DNA of 64,000 nt, from NCBI RefSeq assembly GCF_016919165.1, contig NZ_JAFFPS010000011.1:1-64000 (forward strand). Direction: 5' to 3'. Positions 7,864 through 17,769 of the stretch are shown here, piece after piece; within the stretch, counting starts at the first letter, position 1; each line of letters begins with the position of its first letter. The position numbers were made by a program, and so were the translations under genes. Source of the stretch: Leptospira chreensis (GTDB lineage: Bacteria > Spirochaetota > Leptospiria > Leptospirales > Leptospiraceae). The notes below the pieces were generated by a model. The model was not told where the DNA came from and did not search any database. It saw only the letters and a program-made list of their open reading frames with translations.

Positions 7864-9642
7864 GTGGTTTATTTATTTTTTTTATTCAGCTTAGTTTCTC
7901 CTTTTCTCTTTATTTCTCCTAAACACTTTCATGCCCCCTTCCAAAAGGGGGTATTTCTTTTTTTATTCCTACTCGCGATTGTTAGTTTCTGGAAAGAAAG
8001 GAAGTCCAAAACCAAATCATTTATTTTCGATTCGTTATCAGAAAAAAATATCTCTGCCCTCCCCTACTTACTTTGTATCAGTTGTATTTTATTTTCACTC
8101 GGAAGCACATACCACGCATTCCACCTAACTACAGCGATTGCTGAAGTCTTTTTGTTTCAGGATGCGGACTATATTGGCCTTTCAGATATTCTTCTCTCGA
8201 TTGCGAGAGGCGAAGGTTTTACGAGTGCGTATTATTCAGAATCGGGACAAGGAAGTTTTCTCCCACACCACTTTGCACCCGGAATGGCGGTCTTATCTCC
8301 CTTTGTCAGTTTGATTCCGAACCGGTGGGGACTTGCCGTAGGAGTGTTTTTCATTTACCAATTAGGAACCATCCTATGGCTTCTTTGGGCGTACCGAATC
8401 ACTAAAAAAAATCCCAAGGAGTTAGGAATCAAATTCTTAGTCTTCTGGGTTCTTGTGACCAACCAATTGTATCTCTACCGGATTGGATCCAGTTTTCATT
8501 ATGAGATCCTTGTTATTCTTTTTGGATTCTTCTTTTTTTATATTTGGGAACAAAGAACAAAACTAGAGAACTCACCTTCTTCGATTCGTTGGATCTATTA
8601 TAGTATTTTAATCTTATCACTTCTCCTTTATCTGATACAAAAGGAAGACATTGGGATTTACCTCTTTCTTTTTTTCCTTCCTGTATTGCTTAAGTTTTTA
8701 TATGATTTTGGGAAATCGAAAAGACAAAATCTGCCTTTTCCGAAAGAAAACAAATTTCATTTATTAGTTTTCCTATTCGCCATCATATCTATATGGCTTG
8801 GGTTTGTTTTTGTCATTTATCCAAAGTTTGTTGATGTATCCAAATCAGTCACCTGGACCAAGGTTTTGACGCAAGAATACCATGTAGCATTCAAACAGGT
8901 TACGGGATTTCAAAAATCATTTCAAATTTTCCTTGAGTTGGTGGTCAGTGGCGGACTCGGAATCTTTCAAATGATACCAGAGCTTTTGGGCATCGGGTTT
9001 ATATACTCAACGCATATAATATCCACAAGACCTTGGCACCATGAGGTATATACGTATTACAGTTATTCACTCATTCCTTTTGTTCTCTATACTGGAATTT
9101 TATGGCTCCAATCAGCGAAAAAAATTTCTCTATCCTTCGCGTTTTTGATTCTCGCTTGTCTATTCTGGAAAAACTCACTCGATCAAAATTTTCCCTTAAA
9201 TACAAATATCAAAAGTCCATGGGCAAACCCCGCAATGGAAAAGGAAATCCAAGCGGACTTAGAGGTAGTCAATCCCCTCCTTCTCTCCCAGCTGCAAGAA
9301 TCGATTTCTTTAGAGTCCAAGAAGGTAGAAAATTCTCTACAGAAAGCCAATTCTAATCAATCCATAGATACCATTGAAAACACTGAGAGAATTTTTGTAT
9401 TCTCGCAGTACAACTTATCATTCTTTATCTCAGATAGAATCAAAACCTATCCACTAGAACAAATTAAGAATTCGGGATCGATATGTAAGACGAAAAATAT
9501 TTGTTATGCGGTATTTGTCCCAGATTTTACTGATGAAATCTTATGGCCTAAGTCTAGAATTTTGACTTATAAAAAGGAATGGGAAGATCAAAAAGGATAT
9601 TTGTTTTGGAAAGGAAAACAAGTGGAAGTCTGGAAATGGTAA
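7864..9642 (+). CDS. DUF2079-like polytopic membrane protein
   Basis: A 592-residue protein with about ten or more hydrophobic helices. The loop GSFLPHHFAPGMAVLSPFVS and later HYEILVILFGFFFF match the predicted-membrane-protein family DUF2079, related to GT-C glycosyltransferases and possibly acting on lipid-linked sugars. No catalytic role is proven for the family. The GTG start lies immediately after the TAA of the aldolase-like gene. The tail after the last helix is hydrophilic, about 150 residues, presumably periplasmic. The gene ends only two bases from the convergent MBL gene with no visible terminator. Confidence 0.75.
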   Translation: MVYLFFLFSLVSPFLFISPKHFHAPFQKGVFLFLFLLAIVSFWKERKSKTKSFIFDSLSEKNISALPYLLCISCILFSLGSTYHAFHLTTAIAEVFLFQDADYIGLSDILLSIARGEGFTSAYYSESGQGSFLPHHFAPGMAVLSPFVSLIPNRWGLAVGVFFIYQLGTILWLLWAYRITKKNPKELGIKFLVFWVLVTNQLYLYRIGSSFHYEILVILFGFFFFYIWEQRTKLENSPSSIRWIYYSILILSLLLYLIQKEDIGIYLFLFFLPVLLKFLYDFGKSKRQNLPFPKENKFHLLVFLFAIISIWLGFVFVIYPKFVDVSKSVTWTKVLTQEYHVAFKQVTGFQKSFQIFLELVVSGGLGIFQMIPELLGIGFIYSTHIISTRPWHHEVYTYYSYSLIPFVLYTGILWLQSAKKISLSFAFLILACLFWKNSLDQNFPLNTNIKSPWANPAMEKEIQADLEVVNPLLLSQLQESISLESKKVENSLQKANSNQSIDTIENTERIFVFSQYNLSFFISDRIKTYPLEQIKNSGSICKTKNICYAVFVPDFTDEILWPKSRILTYKKEWEDQKGYLFWKGKQVEVWKW

Positions 9643-9644
9643 GT

Positions 9645-10667
9645 TTAGTTTACAAAATGGAAAACTTCATAACCATTCTCTCGTCTTTCGATTCGAATCT
9701 GTCCTTCTAAAACTAATTTTTGGATGATACTGTATACCAGTCCGAGGGCTGTGGGTAAGTGACCACCATTATGGACTTTTTTTCCAATAGCCGCTTCCAT
9801 AAGAATTTTAAGATCGGACTCACCTTCACGCAAACGACGAAGGACTCCTTTTTCCAGAATACTCAGTGTTTTTTTCACAAGAGTGATGGTTTTCTTAGGA
9901 TCTTCTATTTCGCTTCCATGAGCAGGTAACATACGTTTGATGGGCTCTTCCAAAAGTTTAGATAGAGTAAAATAATAATCTCCCAAACTTCCATCCATTT
10001 CAGAATAAATAGCAGTGAGGTTCGCAATGATGAGATCTCCAGAAAAATAAATCCCGGTGGATGGATCTACGGGAGTGATATGATACAAATTATGACCCGG
10101 CGTATGCAAAAACCGAAAGAGCCTTCCTCCTAACTCCAAACTGTCATTATGGTCGATGGCTACATCAATTCGTAGAACGGGATCCCCTTTTTTTGTTTCA
10201 TGAAATTTACTAAAGAACTGGCGCCAACCTTTACGTGATTCTTCCAAAATCCGATCGAGCTCTTCTTTATCACCAAATGCTTTATGAAATAGGTCTTCTG
10301 TGGCTTCTTCAAAGAGCATCATCGATTCCAAATAATTTCCCACTCCATCGGCCATCGAACGATACCCGTAGTAGGTCACATTTTTTGCATAGGACTTAAG
10401 CACCAAAGAAGAAGAGATATGATCTAAGTGGTTATGTGTATAAATGATATGGCGAATGTCTTTAAAAGAAAATCCCTTTGTTTTAAGGGAGGCTTGTAAC
10501 ATAGGAATGGATTCAATATAACCCGAATCAATGAGGGTAAGCCCATCGTTTCCTTGATACAAATAAATATTATTAGGAGCGTAAAATGGCTGAGGGAGAA
10601 CAATTTTAAAGACACCATCCCCGATGTCTTCCATATCCGGAATTCGTTTGGGGATGGTAACTTTCAT
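9645..10667 (-). CDS. MBL-fold metallohydrolase
   Basis: A 340-residue metallo-beta-lactamase-fold enzyme. The metal-binding motif is THNHLDHISSS, followed by the histidine in LHTPGHNLYH, the bridging Asp in YFSGDLI, and the late histidine in LPAHGSEI. A C-terminal winged-helix-like part (ALGLVYSIIQKLVLEGQIRI) is typical of the LACTB2/glyoxalase-II-like branch that hydrolyses thioesters or acts on nucleic acids. The gene follows a MaoC hydratase gene by nine bases on the same strand, which favours acyl-CoA or thioester metabolism. The substrate is not identifiable. Confidence 0.88.
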   Translation of the reverse strand: MKVTIPKRIPDMEDIGDGVFKIVLPQPFYAPNNIYLYQGNDGLTLIDSGYIESIPMLQASLKTKGFSFKDIRHIIYTHNHLDHISSSLVLKSYAKNVTYYGYRSMADGVGNYLESMMLFEEATEDLFHKAFGDKEELDRILEESRKGWRQFFSKFHETKKGDPVLRIDVAIDHNDSLELGGRLFRFLHTPGHNLYHITPVDPSTGIYFSGDLIIANLTAIYSEMDGSLGDYYFTLSKLLEEPIKRMLPAHGSEIEDPKKTITLVKKTLSILEKGVLRRLREGESDLKILMEAAIGKKVHNGGHLPTALGLVYSIIQKLVLEGQIRIERRENGYEVFHFVN

Positions 10668-10676
10668 TGTTTCACC

Positions 10677-11855
10677 TTATGGTTGTTTTTTGATGATCAA
10701 TCTTCTTTCGATTTCGAAGATTTTCTCTGGGATTTTTTCTTTGCCCAATTTCTTTTTATCATTTTCTTTAAGGAAAAGATCGGCACCGAATTTATCTAAA
10801 GCATCGTTTGCTTTGATATTTTTTAAACCAATGAACTGGATTTGGACTTCACCTGCAGGGATTCCGTATTCAGTTCCTTTGTCTTCAGTCGTTAGAATTC
10901 TAGAAATACAAGTTACTGTATCTCCAGAAAAAGCAGGTTGTGTATGGTATCCTTCAGTGAAACCAAGTTCCCAGATTGCATTTTCTGAAATATCACGTGA
11001 TGCCATACCAGCTAACCAACCAAATACGAGTCCACCGTAAACCACTGGTTCTCCACCCATAGGGCCGGAAATTCCTGCGGAATACAATTTATCATAATGA
11101 AGTGGGTGAGTGTTTCCTACGCGGAATGTCCACTGAACGTGTTCATCGGTAATGGTTCTCCCATTTTGGTGAACATAAATTTGACCTGGTTTGAAATTTT
11201 CAAAGTATGTATGTCCCCAAGTGACATCTTTCATCTCTGTTGGAAACTTGAGGTTCGGAAGTTTGAGTGCTGGAGTTTTTGACTCTGGAAAATAGGCAGA
11301 CGCATCACCAGGTTTTGGATTTCCTTTCGGTTTTCCATTGGACTGATAGATCATGATTTTACGTTCGTATTGTAAAACTACTTCATTTTTTTGGTTGAGG
11401 CAAAGAGTTCTGACATGAACGATTCCCGGTTTTTCAGGGCCTTTGTCATCGACTGCTAAAATTTTTGTGCGAGAAGAGAGAGTGTCTCCCGGATATACCG
11501 GTAATAAAAATTGTGCGTTGTAATAACCGAGATTGGCAAGCGCCTTCTCACTGTTATTTTGAACACCAATCGAAAGTGCCAAATTAAAAACCATGAGTGG
11601 GTGAACGAGTAAGTCAGCAAATCCATGTGCTTTTGCATATTCAGCAGAAAGATACAATGGGTTTGTATCCATAAACACAGTAGCAAATTCCTGAGCAAAA
11701 CTTCTGTCTACTGTGAACTGGCGCGGGTGGACGTAAATATCACCAACGTTGAATTCTTCTAGGTATCGTCCGTAAATGTTCTTTTTGATATCAGATAGAG
11801 AGGCTGGTGTGCTGGGAGCTAACTCACCAAAGGGGGAGAGAGGTTTTTCGGCCAT
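10677..11855 (-). CDS. Double-hotdog MaoC-family hydratase
   Basis: A 392-residue protein with two hotdog domains. The N-terminal half has [15 protein letters not shown] and [18 protein letters not shown]; the C-terminal half has [19 protein letters not shown] and [11 protein letters not shown]. The Asn/Thr-His-Pro-hy-His signature of R-hydratases is present in the second half (GNTHPLHYD) and degenerate in the first. Family members hydrate enoyl-CoA or mesaconyl-CoA-type substrates. AAGGA precedes the ATG at 11855. It forms an operon with the MBL hydrolase just downstream. Confidence 0.87.
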   Translation of the reverse strand: MAEKPLSPFGELAPSTPASLSDIKKNIYGRYLEEFNVGDIYVHPRQFTVDRSFAQEFATVFMDTNPLYLSAEYAKAHGFADLLVHPLMVFNLALSIGVQNNSEKALANLGYYNAQFLLPVYPGDTLSSRTKILAVDDKGPEKPGIVHVRTLCLNQKNEVVLQYERKIMIYQSNGKPKGNPKPGDASAYFPESKTPALKLPNLKFPTEMKDVTWGHTYFENFKPGQIYVHQNGRTITDEHVQWTFRVGNTHPLHYDKLYSAGISGPMGGEPVVYGGLVFGWLAGMASRDISENAIWELGFTEGYHTQPAFSGDTVTCISRILTTEDKGTEYGIPAGEVQIQFIGLKNIKANDALDKFGADLFLKENDKKKLGKEKIPEKIFEIERRLIIKKQP

Positions 11856-11926
11856 GGGAATTCCTTTTTCGAATGGGATAGGACTAATTTTCCAAGAGAG
11901 GTCCTGCAGAAAACGATTTTTCCAAT

Positions 11927-12121
11927 TCAGCCGGTCGCGCGTTTGGCGTATTCCTCCTTCCAGGCACTATGCCAATGATACCATTCTTCTCGGACGGCCC
12001 GGTAACGAACAAGGTCACTCTGCACTTCTGCCATAAGTGATTCCAATTCTTCTACACGTCGGAAAAGTCGTAAGGTCAAAGCCTCCCACTCTTCTTTGTT
12101 TTGGTCCATCCATGGTTCCAT
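11927..12121 (-). CDS. Small coiled-coil protein, unknown
   Basis: A 64-residue frame with heptad-like leucines and charged residues ([20 protein letters not shown]) and many Trp/Tyr near its end. It is encoded upstream of the MaoC gene on the same strand, in a gap otherwise too long to be empty. There is no strong ribosome site before ATG 12121; an internal ATG four codons later is an alternative. I do not recognise a family. Kept because it fills the gap, has protein-like composition and shares the operon direction. Confidence 0.5.
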   Translation of the reverse strand: MEPWMDQNKEEWEALTLRLFRRVEELESLMAEVQSDLVRYRAVREEWYHWHSAWKEEYAKRATG

Positions 12122-12193
12122 ATTTTTTATATCGGCCGATCTTTTCCGTAAAATGTTGCTTTTTTAGTCGGGTCACCATTCGATTCATGGATC

Positions 12194-13798
12194 ATGAGCT
12201 TTGTTTTTCCTACTGAAGATTCCATTCCAGAAAAGTACCGCATCCAACCCATCCATCAAAAAGAATACCTTCTCGGTGGAGAAATCCGGATCTGGGAGGG
12301 AGAATCTCAAATTGTAAAATCTCCGATTTTTCTGAATCAGAATGGAAAATTGGAACAGGTGGTTTTAGGCTCCTACCCCAACTTTGATGCCAACCAAAGT
12401 CTACTCGCCTTAGATGCTGCCGTAAAAGCTTACAACCACGGAACAGGTGTTTGGCCCATTGCCACACCCAAAGAAAGAATCGATGCCGTTCGAAAGTTTA
12501 TTGAACTCATGAAAGGCAAACGAAACCAAATCATTTTACTTCTTATGTGGGAAATTGGCAAAACGGAAAAAGATGCCACAAAAGAATTTGATCGAACCAT
12601 CGAATATCTAGTCGACACCATCGAATCTTTACAAGAACTAGAAACAAGTTCTGCGAACTATATCAAAGAAGGTGGCCTCATCGCTCAAATCAAACGGTCC
12701 CCTTACGGAGTGGTGCTCTGTATGGGACCATTTAACTATCCGTTAAACGAAACATTTTGCACTCTTATTCCAGCCATCCTTATGGGAAATACCGTTGTTT
12801 TCAAACCAGCCAAATACGGAGTTCTCCTCCTCCAACCACTCCTCGAATGTTTTCAAAAAGCATTCCCACCGGGTGTGATCAACACTGTCTATGGCGATGG
12901 ATCCAAAGTCATTTCTCCCATTATGGAATCTGGGAAAATTGATGTTTTTGCATTCATTGGATCCAGTTCCACTGCCAATCTCATAACCAAAAAACATCCT
13001 AAACTCAACCGCCTAAGGTCCGTTTTAGGACTAAACGCAAAGAATCCTGCGATTGTTTTACCTGATACAGATTTAAAAACAATGATTCCCGAAATCGTAT
13101 CTGGATCACTCGCTTATAATGGGCAAAGATGTACAGCGCTAAAAATTCTTTTTGTTCACAAAGATATATTGGATGAGTTTACAAAACTTTATTTGGAAGA
13201 ATTCTCCAAATGGAAAGCTGGGATGCCTTGGGATGCAGATGTAAATTTTACACCGCTCCCCGAAGAAGGAAAAACAAAATGGTTAAAGGAACTTTTGGAT
13301 GATGCCACAACGCTGGGGGCAAAAATTCTAAATCCAGGTGGCGGTGCCATCAACGAATCCTTCATGTTCCCTGCGATTCTTTCCCCTGTATCACCAAACG
13401 CACGTTTGTATCACGAAGAACAGTTTGGTCCGCTGGTTCCCATTGTTCCTTTTTCTTCCGTCGATGAACCGCTAAATTATATTTTTCAATCCAATATGGG
13501 TCAACAAGCCAGTGTCTTTGGTAAAGATCCAAAAACAGTAGGCAAACTCATCGACATACTTGTAAACCAAGTGGCTCGTGTGAATTGGAACACTCAGTGC
13601 CAACGTGGGCCTGATTCCTTCCCTTTTTCCGGTCGAAAGGATTCTGCTGATGGGACGCTTTCGGTTTCTGATGCACTTCGCGTTTTTTCCATCCGCACTG
13701 TTGTGAGTTTTAAAGACAATGAAATGGGACGTAATCTTCTAGGGGAAGTACTGAGGGAACGATCCTCCAATTACTTGAGCCAAGAATTTCACTTGTAA
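12194..13798 (+). CDS. NADP-dependent aldehyde dehydrogenase, GapN-like
   Basis: A 534-residue aldehyde dehydrogenase. GPFNYPLNE, the Rossmann-like turn FIGSSSTANL and the nucleophile Cys in YNGQRCTALK place it near bacterial non-phosphorylating glyceraldehyde-3-phosphate dehydrogenases, which make 3-phosphoglycerate and NADPH. The usual general-base Glu of the ELGGK motif is not obvious: here the segment reads RSVLGLNAKNPAIV. That may be a trait of this subfamily. The late EEQFGPLVP motif is intact. The gene starts divergently from the small coiled-coil gene. The substrate assignment is by resemblance only. Confidence 0.85.
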   Translation: MSFVFPTEDSIPEKYRIQPIHQKEYLLGGEIRIWEGESQIVKSPIFLNQNGKLEQVVLGSYPNFDANQSLLALDAAVKAYNHGTGVWPIATPKERIDAVRKFIELMKGKRNQIILLLMWEIGKTEKDATKEFDRTIEYLVDTIESLQELETSSANYIKEGGLIAQIKRSPYGVVLCMGPFNYPLNETFCTLIPAILMGNTVVFKPAKYGVLLLQPLLECFQKAFPPGVINTVYGDGSKVISPIMESGKIDVFAFIGSSSTANLITKKHPKLNRLRSVLGLNAKNPAIVLPDTDLKTMIPEIVSGSLAYNGQRCTALKILFVHKDILDEFTKLYLEEFSKWKAGMPWDADVNFTPLPEEGKTKWLKELLDDATTLGAKILNPGGGAINESFMFPAILSPVSPNARLYHEEQFGPLVPIVPFSSVDEPLNYIFQSNMGQQASVFGKDPKTVGKLIDILVNQVARVNWNTQCQRGPDSFPFSGRKDSADGTLSVSDALRVFSIRTVVSFKDNEMGRNLLGEVLRERSSNYLSQEFHL

Positions 13799-13869
13799 CT
13801 GCCTTTCTTTCTCCGATACTTGAAAAAGGTAAGTCGATTACTTGTTTTTGTTATTGGAGGGAGGGAAAC

Positions 13870-15156
13870 ATGCGCATTCATATATTTGTTTCCTTTCTAT
13901 GTTTCGGTTGGTTCTTTTCTTGTAACCAAGTCAATCCTCGTGATGAACTCCTCTTCACTCTCATCAACGGCCTAAACCCTGTCACAACGACCACAACTGC
14001 AATTGGGGTTTCTTCTTCCGCGAAGATCAATGTTTCGGCAGCCAGCGTTTTACTGACTTATGGAACTCCACAAAATTTTGGGATCTCACTTGTGAAATTA
14101 CCAACGGCAAATGTGACCATAACACTCACGTTTACTTCATCCAAATTGCAGGTCAATGGTTCAAACTCTCCACTAACAAACGTTTTAACATTTACTCCAG
14201 GAAATTATAGTGCTGTCCAAACAGTCAGTTTGGCATCCGCTACTCAAATTTTAGATACATCTTCGCTCAGCATCACTGCAAGTAGTACAGATACTTTTTA
14301 TAACAGTGTCTCAGGAAGTATCCCCATCAGTCACAGAAATATAAATATTGTTTATACGGGTAGTTCCTTTATTTTTCAACAAAACGCAGCGGCCCCCACA
14401 CTCACACCGACAATTAGCTTTTCGCATACTTCCTGTTCTGTGGCACCTCCATTGCCAAGTGGTCTCAATCTTAATACCAGCACTTGTGTGATCTCCGGGA
14501 CGCCTACAAGTTCGCAAGCAGGAACGACTTATACCGTTACAGCAACCGATGGAACCAATTCTGATGGCGAAAATATCACCATTCGCATTGAACCAACGGT
14601 ATACAAAGTTTTTATTACTGCAGCCACATTCAATGGGAATTTACAAGGAGCCGCAGCTAACGGTCCGACAGGTGCCGATTTAAAATGTAATGCAGACACC
14701 AACAAACCGGCGACAGGAACTTACAAAGCAATGTTAACCGATGGAGTCAATCGACGAGCTTGTTCTTCTTCCAATTGCGGTGGAGGAGTGAGCGAAAACA
14801 TTGACTGGGTTTTTCAATCCGGTCGAATTTATATCAGAGCCGCCGATGCGGCTGCCTTATTCACAGCGAATACTGAAGGAATTGTGAATGCACCAGCAGC
14901 AAATATGTTGAGTCAATCTTTTGCTTCAGGAACTACCAGGTATTTTTGGACTGGATTTGCTCAATCAAGTTATTGGGAAAAAGCAACAGCTCAGTCTACC
15001 AATTCTTGCGATGATTGGACCAATGGTGGTAGTACACCAACAGCAAGTGAAGGTGGGCGAGTTGGTGCATCCGATAGCACTAGTTACTCAGCGTTTCGTT
15101 CAGGCGGTGGTCAAAGCTGCGATGCTACCTATTACCTCCTTTGTGTAGAACAATAA
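13870..15156 (+). CDS. DUF1554-type Leptospira lipoprotein
   Basis: A 428-residue exported lipoprotein with the lipobox WFFSC near residue 19 after a short hydrophobic signal. The ATG at 13870 is preceded by GGAGGGAGGG, a strong ribosome site. The N-terminal half is Ser/Thr-rich beta sequence with a putative-Ig-like repeat (TCVISGTPTSSQAGTTYTV). The C-terminal half, from KVFITAATFNGNL to YYLLCVEQ, is a DUF1554 domain, expanded in Leptospira. It has paired cysteines (CSSSNC, NSCDDW, QSCDATYYLLC) and a lectin-like look. Expected on the outer membrane surface; role unknown. Confidence 0.9.
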   Translation: MRIHIFVSFLCFGWFFSCNQVNPRDELLFTLINGLNPVTTTTTAIGVSSSAKINVSAASVLLTYGTPQNFGISLVKLPTANVTITLTFTSSKLQVNGSNSPLTNVLTFTPGNYSAVQTVSLASATQILDTSSLSITASSTDTFYNSVSGSIPISHRNINIVYTGSSFIFQQNAAAPTLTPTISFSHTSCSVAPPLPSGLNLNTSTCVISGTPTSSQAGTTYTVTATDGTNSDGENITIRIEPTVYKVFITAATFNGNLQGAAANGPTGADLKCNADTNKPATGTYKAMLTDGVNRRACSSSNCGGGVSENIDWVFQSGRIYIRAADAAALFTANTEGIVNAPAANMLSQSFASGTTRYFWTGFAQSSYWEKATAQSTNSCDDWTNGGSTPTASEGGRVGASDSTSYSAFRSGGGQSCDATYYLLCVEQ

Positions 15157-15529
15157 AAATTCTAAAAGCAGTCGTCACCTAGTCCGCTCAAACAACGCAC
15201 TCACGATCATAATATCCTTATAACCCAAATGCTCGACGAAATAGAATCATCCTCAAGTTTCGCTTTGTTCTAGTGCGGGAAAACTAGACTGGATTTCAAA
15301 AGGAAGTCGATTCCGTTTTCCAGCGGCTAACTAGTTTTCCAAATGCGAGTTTTCCATCGACTTTCCTTATCCAGCTGCTTTCTTTTTTCGATGGTTTTCT
15401 ACCTTAAGCGTCTCTCTTTTTGCAGTCGCTTTCCTTTTGCCCCGACGCGATTTCGAACCCCGCTGGAAAAGGTAACTCACTTACTTTTTTCACTCGCTTT
15501 CCAAGGAAACTGAGGTAAAATTTCCCCCC
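15157..15529. repeat. Gene-free 373-base stretch with interleaved inverted repeats
   Basis: No gene is visible. Three inverted repeats cross one another: GGAAAACTAG (15278-15287) with CTAGTTTTCC (15331-15340); AAGGAAGTCGAT (15300-15311) with ATCGACTTTCCTT (15356-15368, one bulge); and TTTTCCAGCGG (15316-15326) with CCGCTGGAAAA (15460-15470). The order A-B-C-A'-B'-C' is pseudoknot-like. Short copies of TCGCTTTCC occur at 15426 and 15493. It could be a structured leader of the following gene, a small RNA or decayed repeats. Confidence 0.45.
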
Positions 15530-16807
15530 GTGATCCAAATCCTTATCAATTCCCTCGCCGGAAAAACAGTTTCCCTCACACAAAAGACAACCGATTCCCT
15601 ACTCAAAGGCATTCAATTTTTAGTTAAGGGTAGCCTAACTAGTACAGGTGGAGGACTGGATTTACTTTCGAATGCTTTTTTTTATAAACCGGAATGGAGA
15701 GAGGCCTTACAAAAGGCAGGGGTTCAAGTCAAAGAAACTGGTCATAAATCCAATGATAGTTTACAAAAAACCATAGAACAAACCAACCAAGCTTTTGACA
15801 AAGCCCTCTTCAAAGTAGAACTGACTGCCAAACAAACAGATGATATGGTTTTTGATAATCGCATGGTATCGAGTATTTTAGGAAGTTCACACAACCAAAA
15901 GTTCAAACTCACAAAAATTGATATGAGCTTTCGAACCATTGGTAAAGATATTACTGCTAAGGAAACGATTGCCGCATTTAAGGATTCCAAAAAAACAAAA
16001 TCAGTTTTATTTTTGCCAGGTCTCTTTACGGATGAAACAGTTTGGTTGGAACAAACGGTAGAATACAAAGAGAGAAAAATTACCTCTCCAGGCCTTGCCA
16101 CCGATTTACAAGAAGAAGGATACTATCCTTTTTATTTACGATACAATCACGGACTTCCGATCCATGAAAATGGGAAAAAACTAATGCATCTACTAGATGT
16201 ATTTTTTAACGAAGATCCCAATGCCAAACCAGATATTATTTGTTATAGTTTGGGTTGTCTCATTTTCAGGTCTTGTCTCTATCATGCAAAATTGGAAAAC
16301 AAAGAGTGGATCCACAAGTTTGGAAAAATCGTACTCATTGCAGCACCAAACAAAGGTTCGTATTTAGAAAAAATTGGATTTTGGTTAGGGTTTTTATTTG
16401 AAAAAAGTCCGAATGTGGCTCTCAAGATCATTGGAATGATTGGTAACCTTCGCAGTGATGCCATCAAAGACTTATCATTTGGACTCATCCGTAAAGAGGA
16501 AAAAGGTTGGATGGAGACTATCTCTGGTTACTTTGGGGAAACTTATTTCGGTGAATTGGATGATATGGATGTCTACCAAGCCTATGCTCTGATGGAAGGA
16601 GCAGAAAATCCGTTACAGAATTTTCTGGGAGATGGGATTGTTGAGAAAAAAAGTCTCACTTACTTAACAGATAAAGTTTTTAACAAAAAAACAAATCCGG
16701 CCCTACGAACATTGGAACTGAACAAACAAAATCATTTTTCCATCATTAGCGCAAGACCCCTCATCCATTGGGTGAAGGTAGTCTTCGGTGTGGCATCTGC
16801 CGATTAA
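15530..16807 (+). CDS. Alpha/beta hydrolase (lipase-like), unknown substrate
   Basis: A 425-residue protein. After about 160 residues of helical, non-conserved N-terminus comes an alpha/beta-hydrolase core: a strand SVLFLPGLFTDE (oxyanion-hole region), the nucleophile elbow CYSLGCLIF with Cys in place of the first Gly of GxSxG, IVLIAAPNKGS, and a possible acid and His late in the chain (NFLGDGIV, NKQNHFS). The first residues show no signal peptide, so it may be cytoplasmic or membrane-associated. The GTG start at 15530 has GAGG about 15 bases upstream, a loose spacing. The stop is one base from the convergent deacetylase gene. Confidence 0.75.
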   Translation: MIQILINSLAGKTVSLTQKTTDSLLKGIQFLVKGSLTSTGGGLDLLSNAFFYKPEWREALQKAGVQVKETGHKSNDSLQKTIEQTNQAFDKALFKVELTAKQTDDMVFDNRMVSSILGSSHNQKFKLTKIDMSFRTIGKDITAKETIAAFKDSKKTKSVLFLPGLFTDETVWLEQTVEYKERKITSPGLATDLQEEGYYPFYLRYNHGLPIHENGKKLMHLLDVFFNEDPNAKPDIICYSLGCLIFRSCLYHAKLENKEWIHKFGKIVLIAAPNKGSYLEKIGFWLGFLFEKSPNVALKIIGMIGNLRSDAIKDLSFGLIRKEEKGWMETISGYFGETYFGELDDMDVYQAYALMEGAENPLQNFLGDGIVEKKSLTYLTDKVFNKKTNPALRTLELNKQNHFSIISARPLIHWVKVVFGVASAD

Positions 16808-16808
16808 C

Positions 16809-17750
16809 TTAGGTCGCCAAGGTTTCCAAGTGTAACTTCACCGACTCTGCTAAGGCTTGAAAATCATAACCTCCTTCCAAAAAGGAGATAAGTTTACCAT
16901 TAGAATAAGTATATGCAATTTTCATCACTTCTTTGGTAAAGATTTCATAAGAGGAAGTGGGAAGGTTCATACCACCTAATGGATCACTGGCGTGAGCATC
17001 AAATCCTGCTGACACCAAAACAAACTCTGGTTGGAATTTTTCCATTTCGCGATGGATGGAAACAAAGTTAGGCAGGTATTCAAATTCACCAGCCCCACGG
17101 GCTAAAGGAAGATTGAGAGTGGTTCCAAGTCCCTTTCCCCTACCTCGCTCAGTCAAAGCCCCAGTTCCTGGATAAAAAGGATACTGGTGAAGGGAAACAA
17201 AATAAACCGAATCATCTTCATAAAACTGGTGTTGTGTGCCGTTTCCATGATGGACATCCCAATCCAAAATCAATATACGTTTGATTCCTTTCGATTGTAG
17301 ATACTTTGCCGTCACAGCAATATTATTAAATATACAAAACCCCATAGCGTGATCCGACTCGGCGTGATGGCCGGGTGGACGAACGAGGGCCATTCCATTT
17401 TTTAGTTTCCCCGAAAGGACTTCATCAGCAAGGTAAAGACCGGCACCCACAGCAAGACTTGCCGCAAGAAAAGAATGGGGAGAAAAAACCGTATCCCCAT
17501 CCAAATACCCAGATCCTTTTTCTTCGCAAGTTTTTCCCACCAAACGAACATAATTTGGATCATGAATGGAGGAAATAATGGAGAGTGGTGCTTCTTTAAA
17601 ATCTTTTTCCCACAGAAAATTCTTAGAAGGCAAATCACTCAAATGATCTAATATAGATTCCAATCGCAGATGAGTTTCTGGATGCCCTGGGCCCGTATTG
17701 TGTTTTAAAAATTCTTCGTGGAAAGTAATTCCTGTTTTTAACGAATCCAT
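16809..17750 (-). CDS. Histone-deacetylase-family amidohydrolase
   Basis: A 313-residue zinc hydrolase of the AcuC/HdaH/APAH superfamily. It has RPPGHHAESDHAMGFC with the catalytic His pair, LDWDVHHGNGTQ with zinc ligands Asp and His, VSAGFDAHASDPLGG with the third ligand, and LEGGYD. Bacterial members deacetylate acetylated polyamines, acetyl-lysine proteins or small molecules. Sequence alone does not give the substrate. It is cotranscribed behind a 208-residue gene of unknown function, 19 bases upstream. A second, more distant member occurs at 34823-35722. Confidence 0.92.
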   Translation of the reverse strand: MDSLKTGITFHEEFLKHNTGPGHPETHLRLESILDHLSDLPSKNFLWEKDFKEAPLSIISSIHDPNYVRLVGKTCEEKGSGYLDGDTVFSPHSFLAASLAVGAGLYLADEVLSGKLKNGMALVRPPGHHAESDHAMGFCIFNNIAVTAKYLQSKGIKRILILDWDVHHGNGTQHQFYEDDSVYFVSLHQYPFYPGTGALTERGRGKGLGTTLNLPLARGAGEFEYLPNFVSIHREMEKFQPEFVLVSAGFDAHASDPLGGMNLPTSSYEIFTKEVMKIAYTYSNGKLISFLEGGYDFQALAESVKLHLETLAT

Positions 17751-17769
17751 TCATCCTCCAAAAATCACT

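Noticed and set aside
15440..15475. tRNA-like TTTCGAACCCC segment
   Set aside because: The flanking bases do not form a T-stem and no acceptor or anticodon stem could be built around it.
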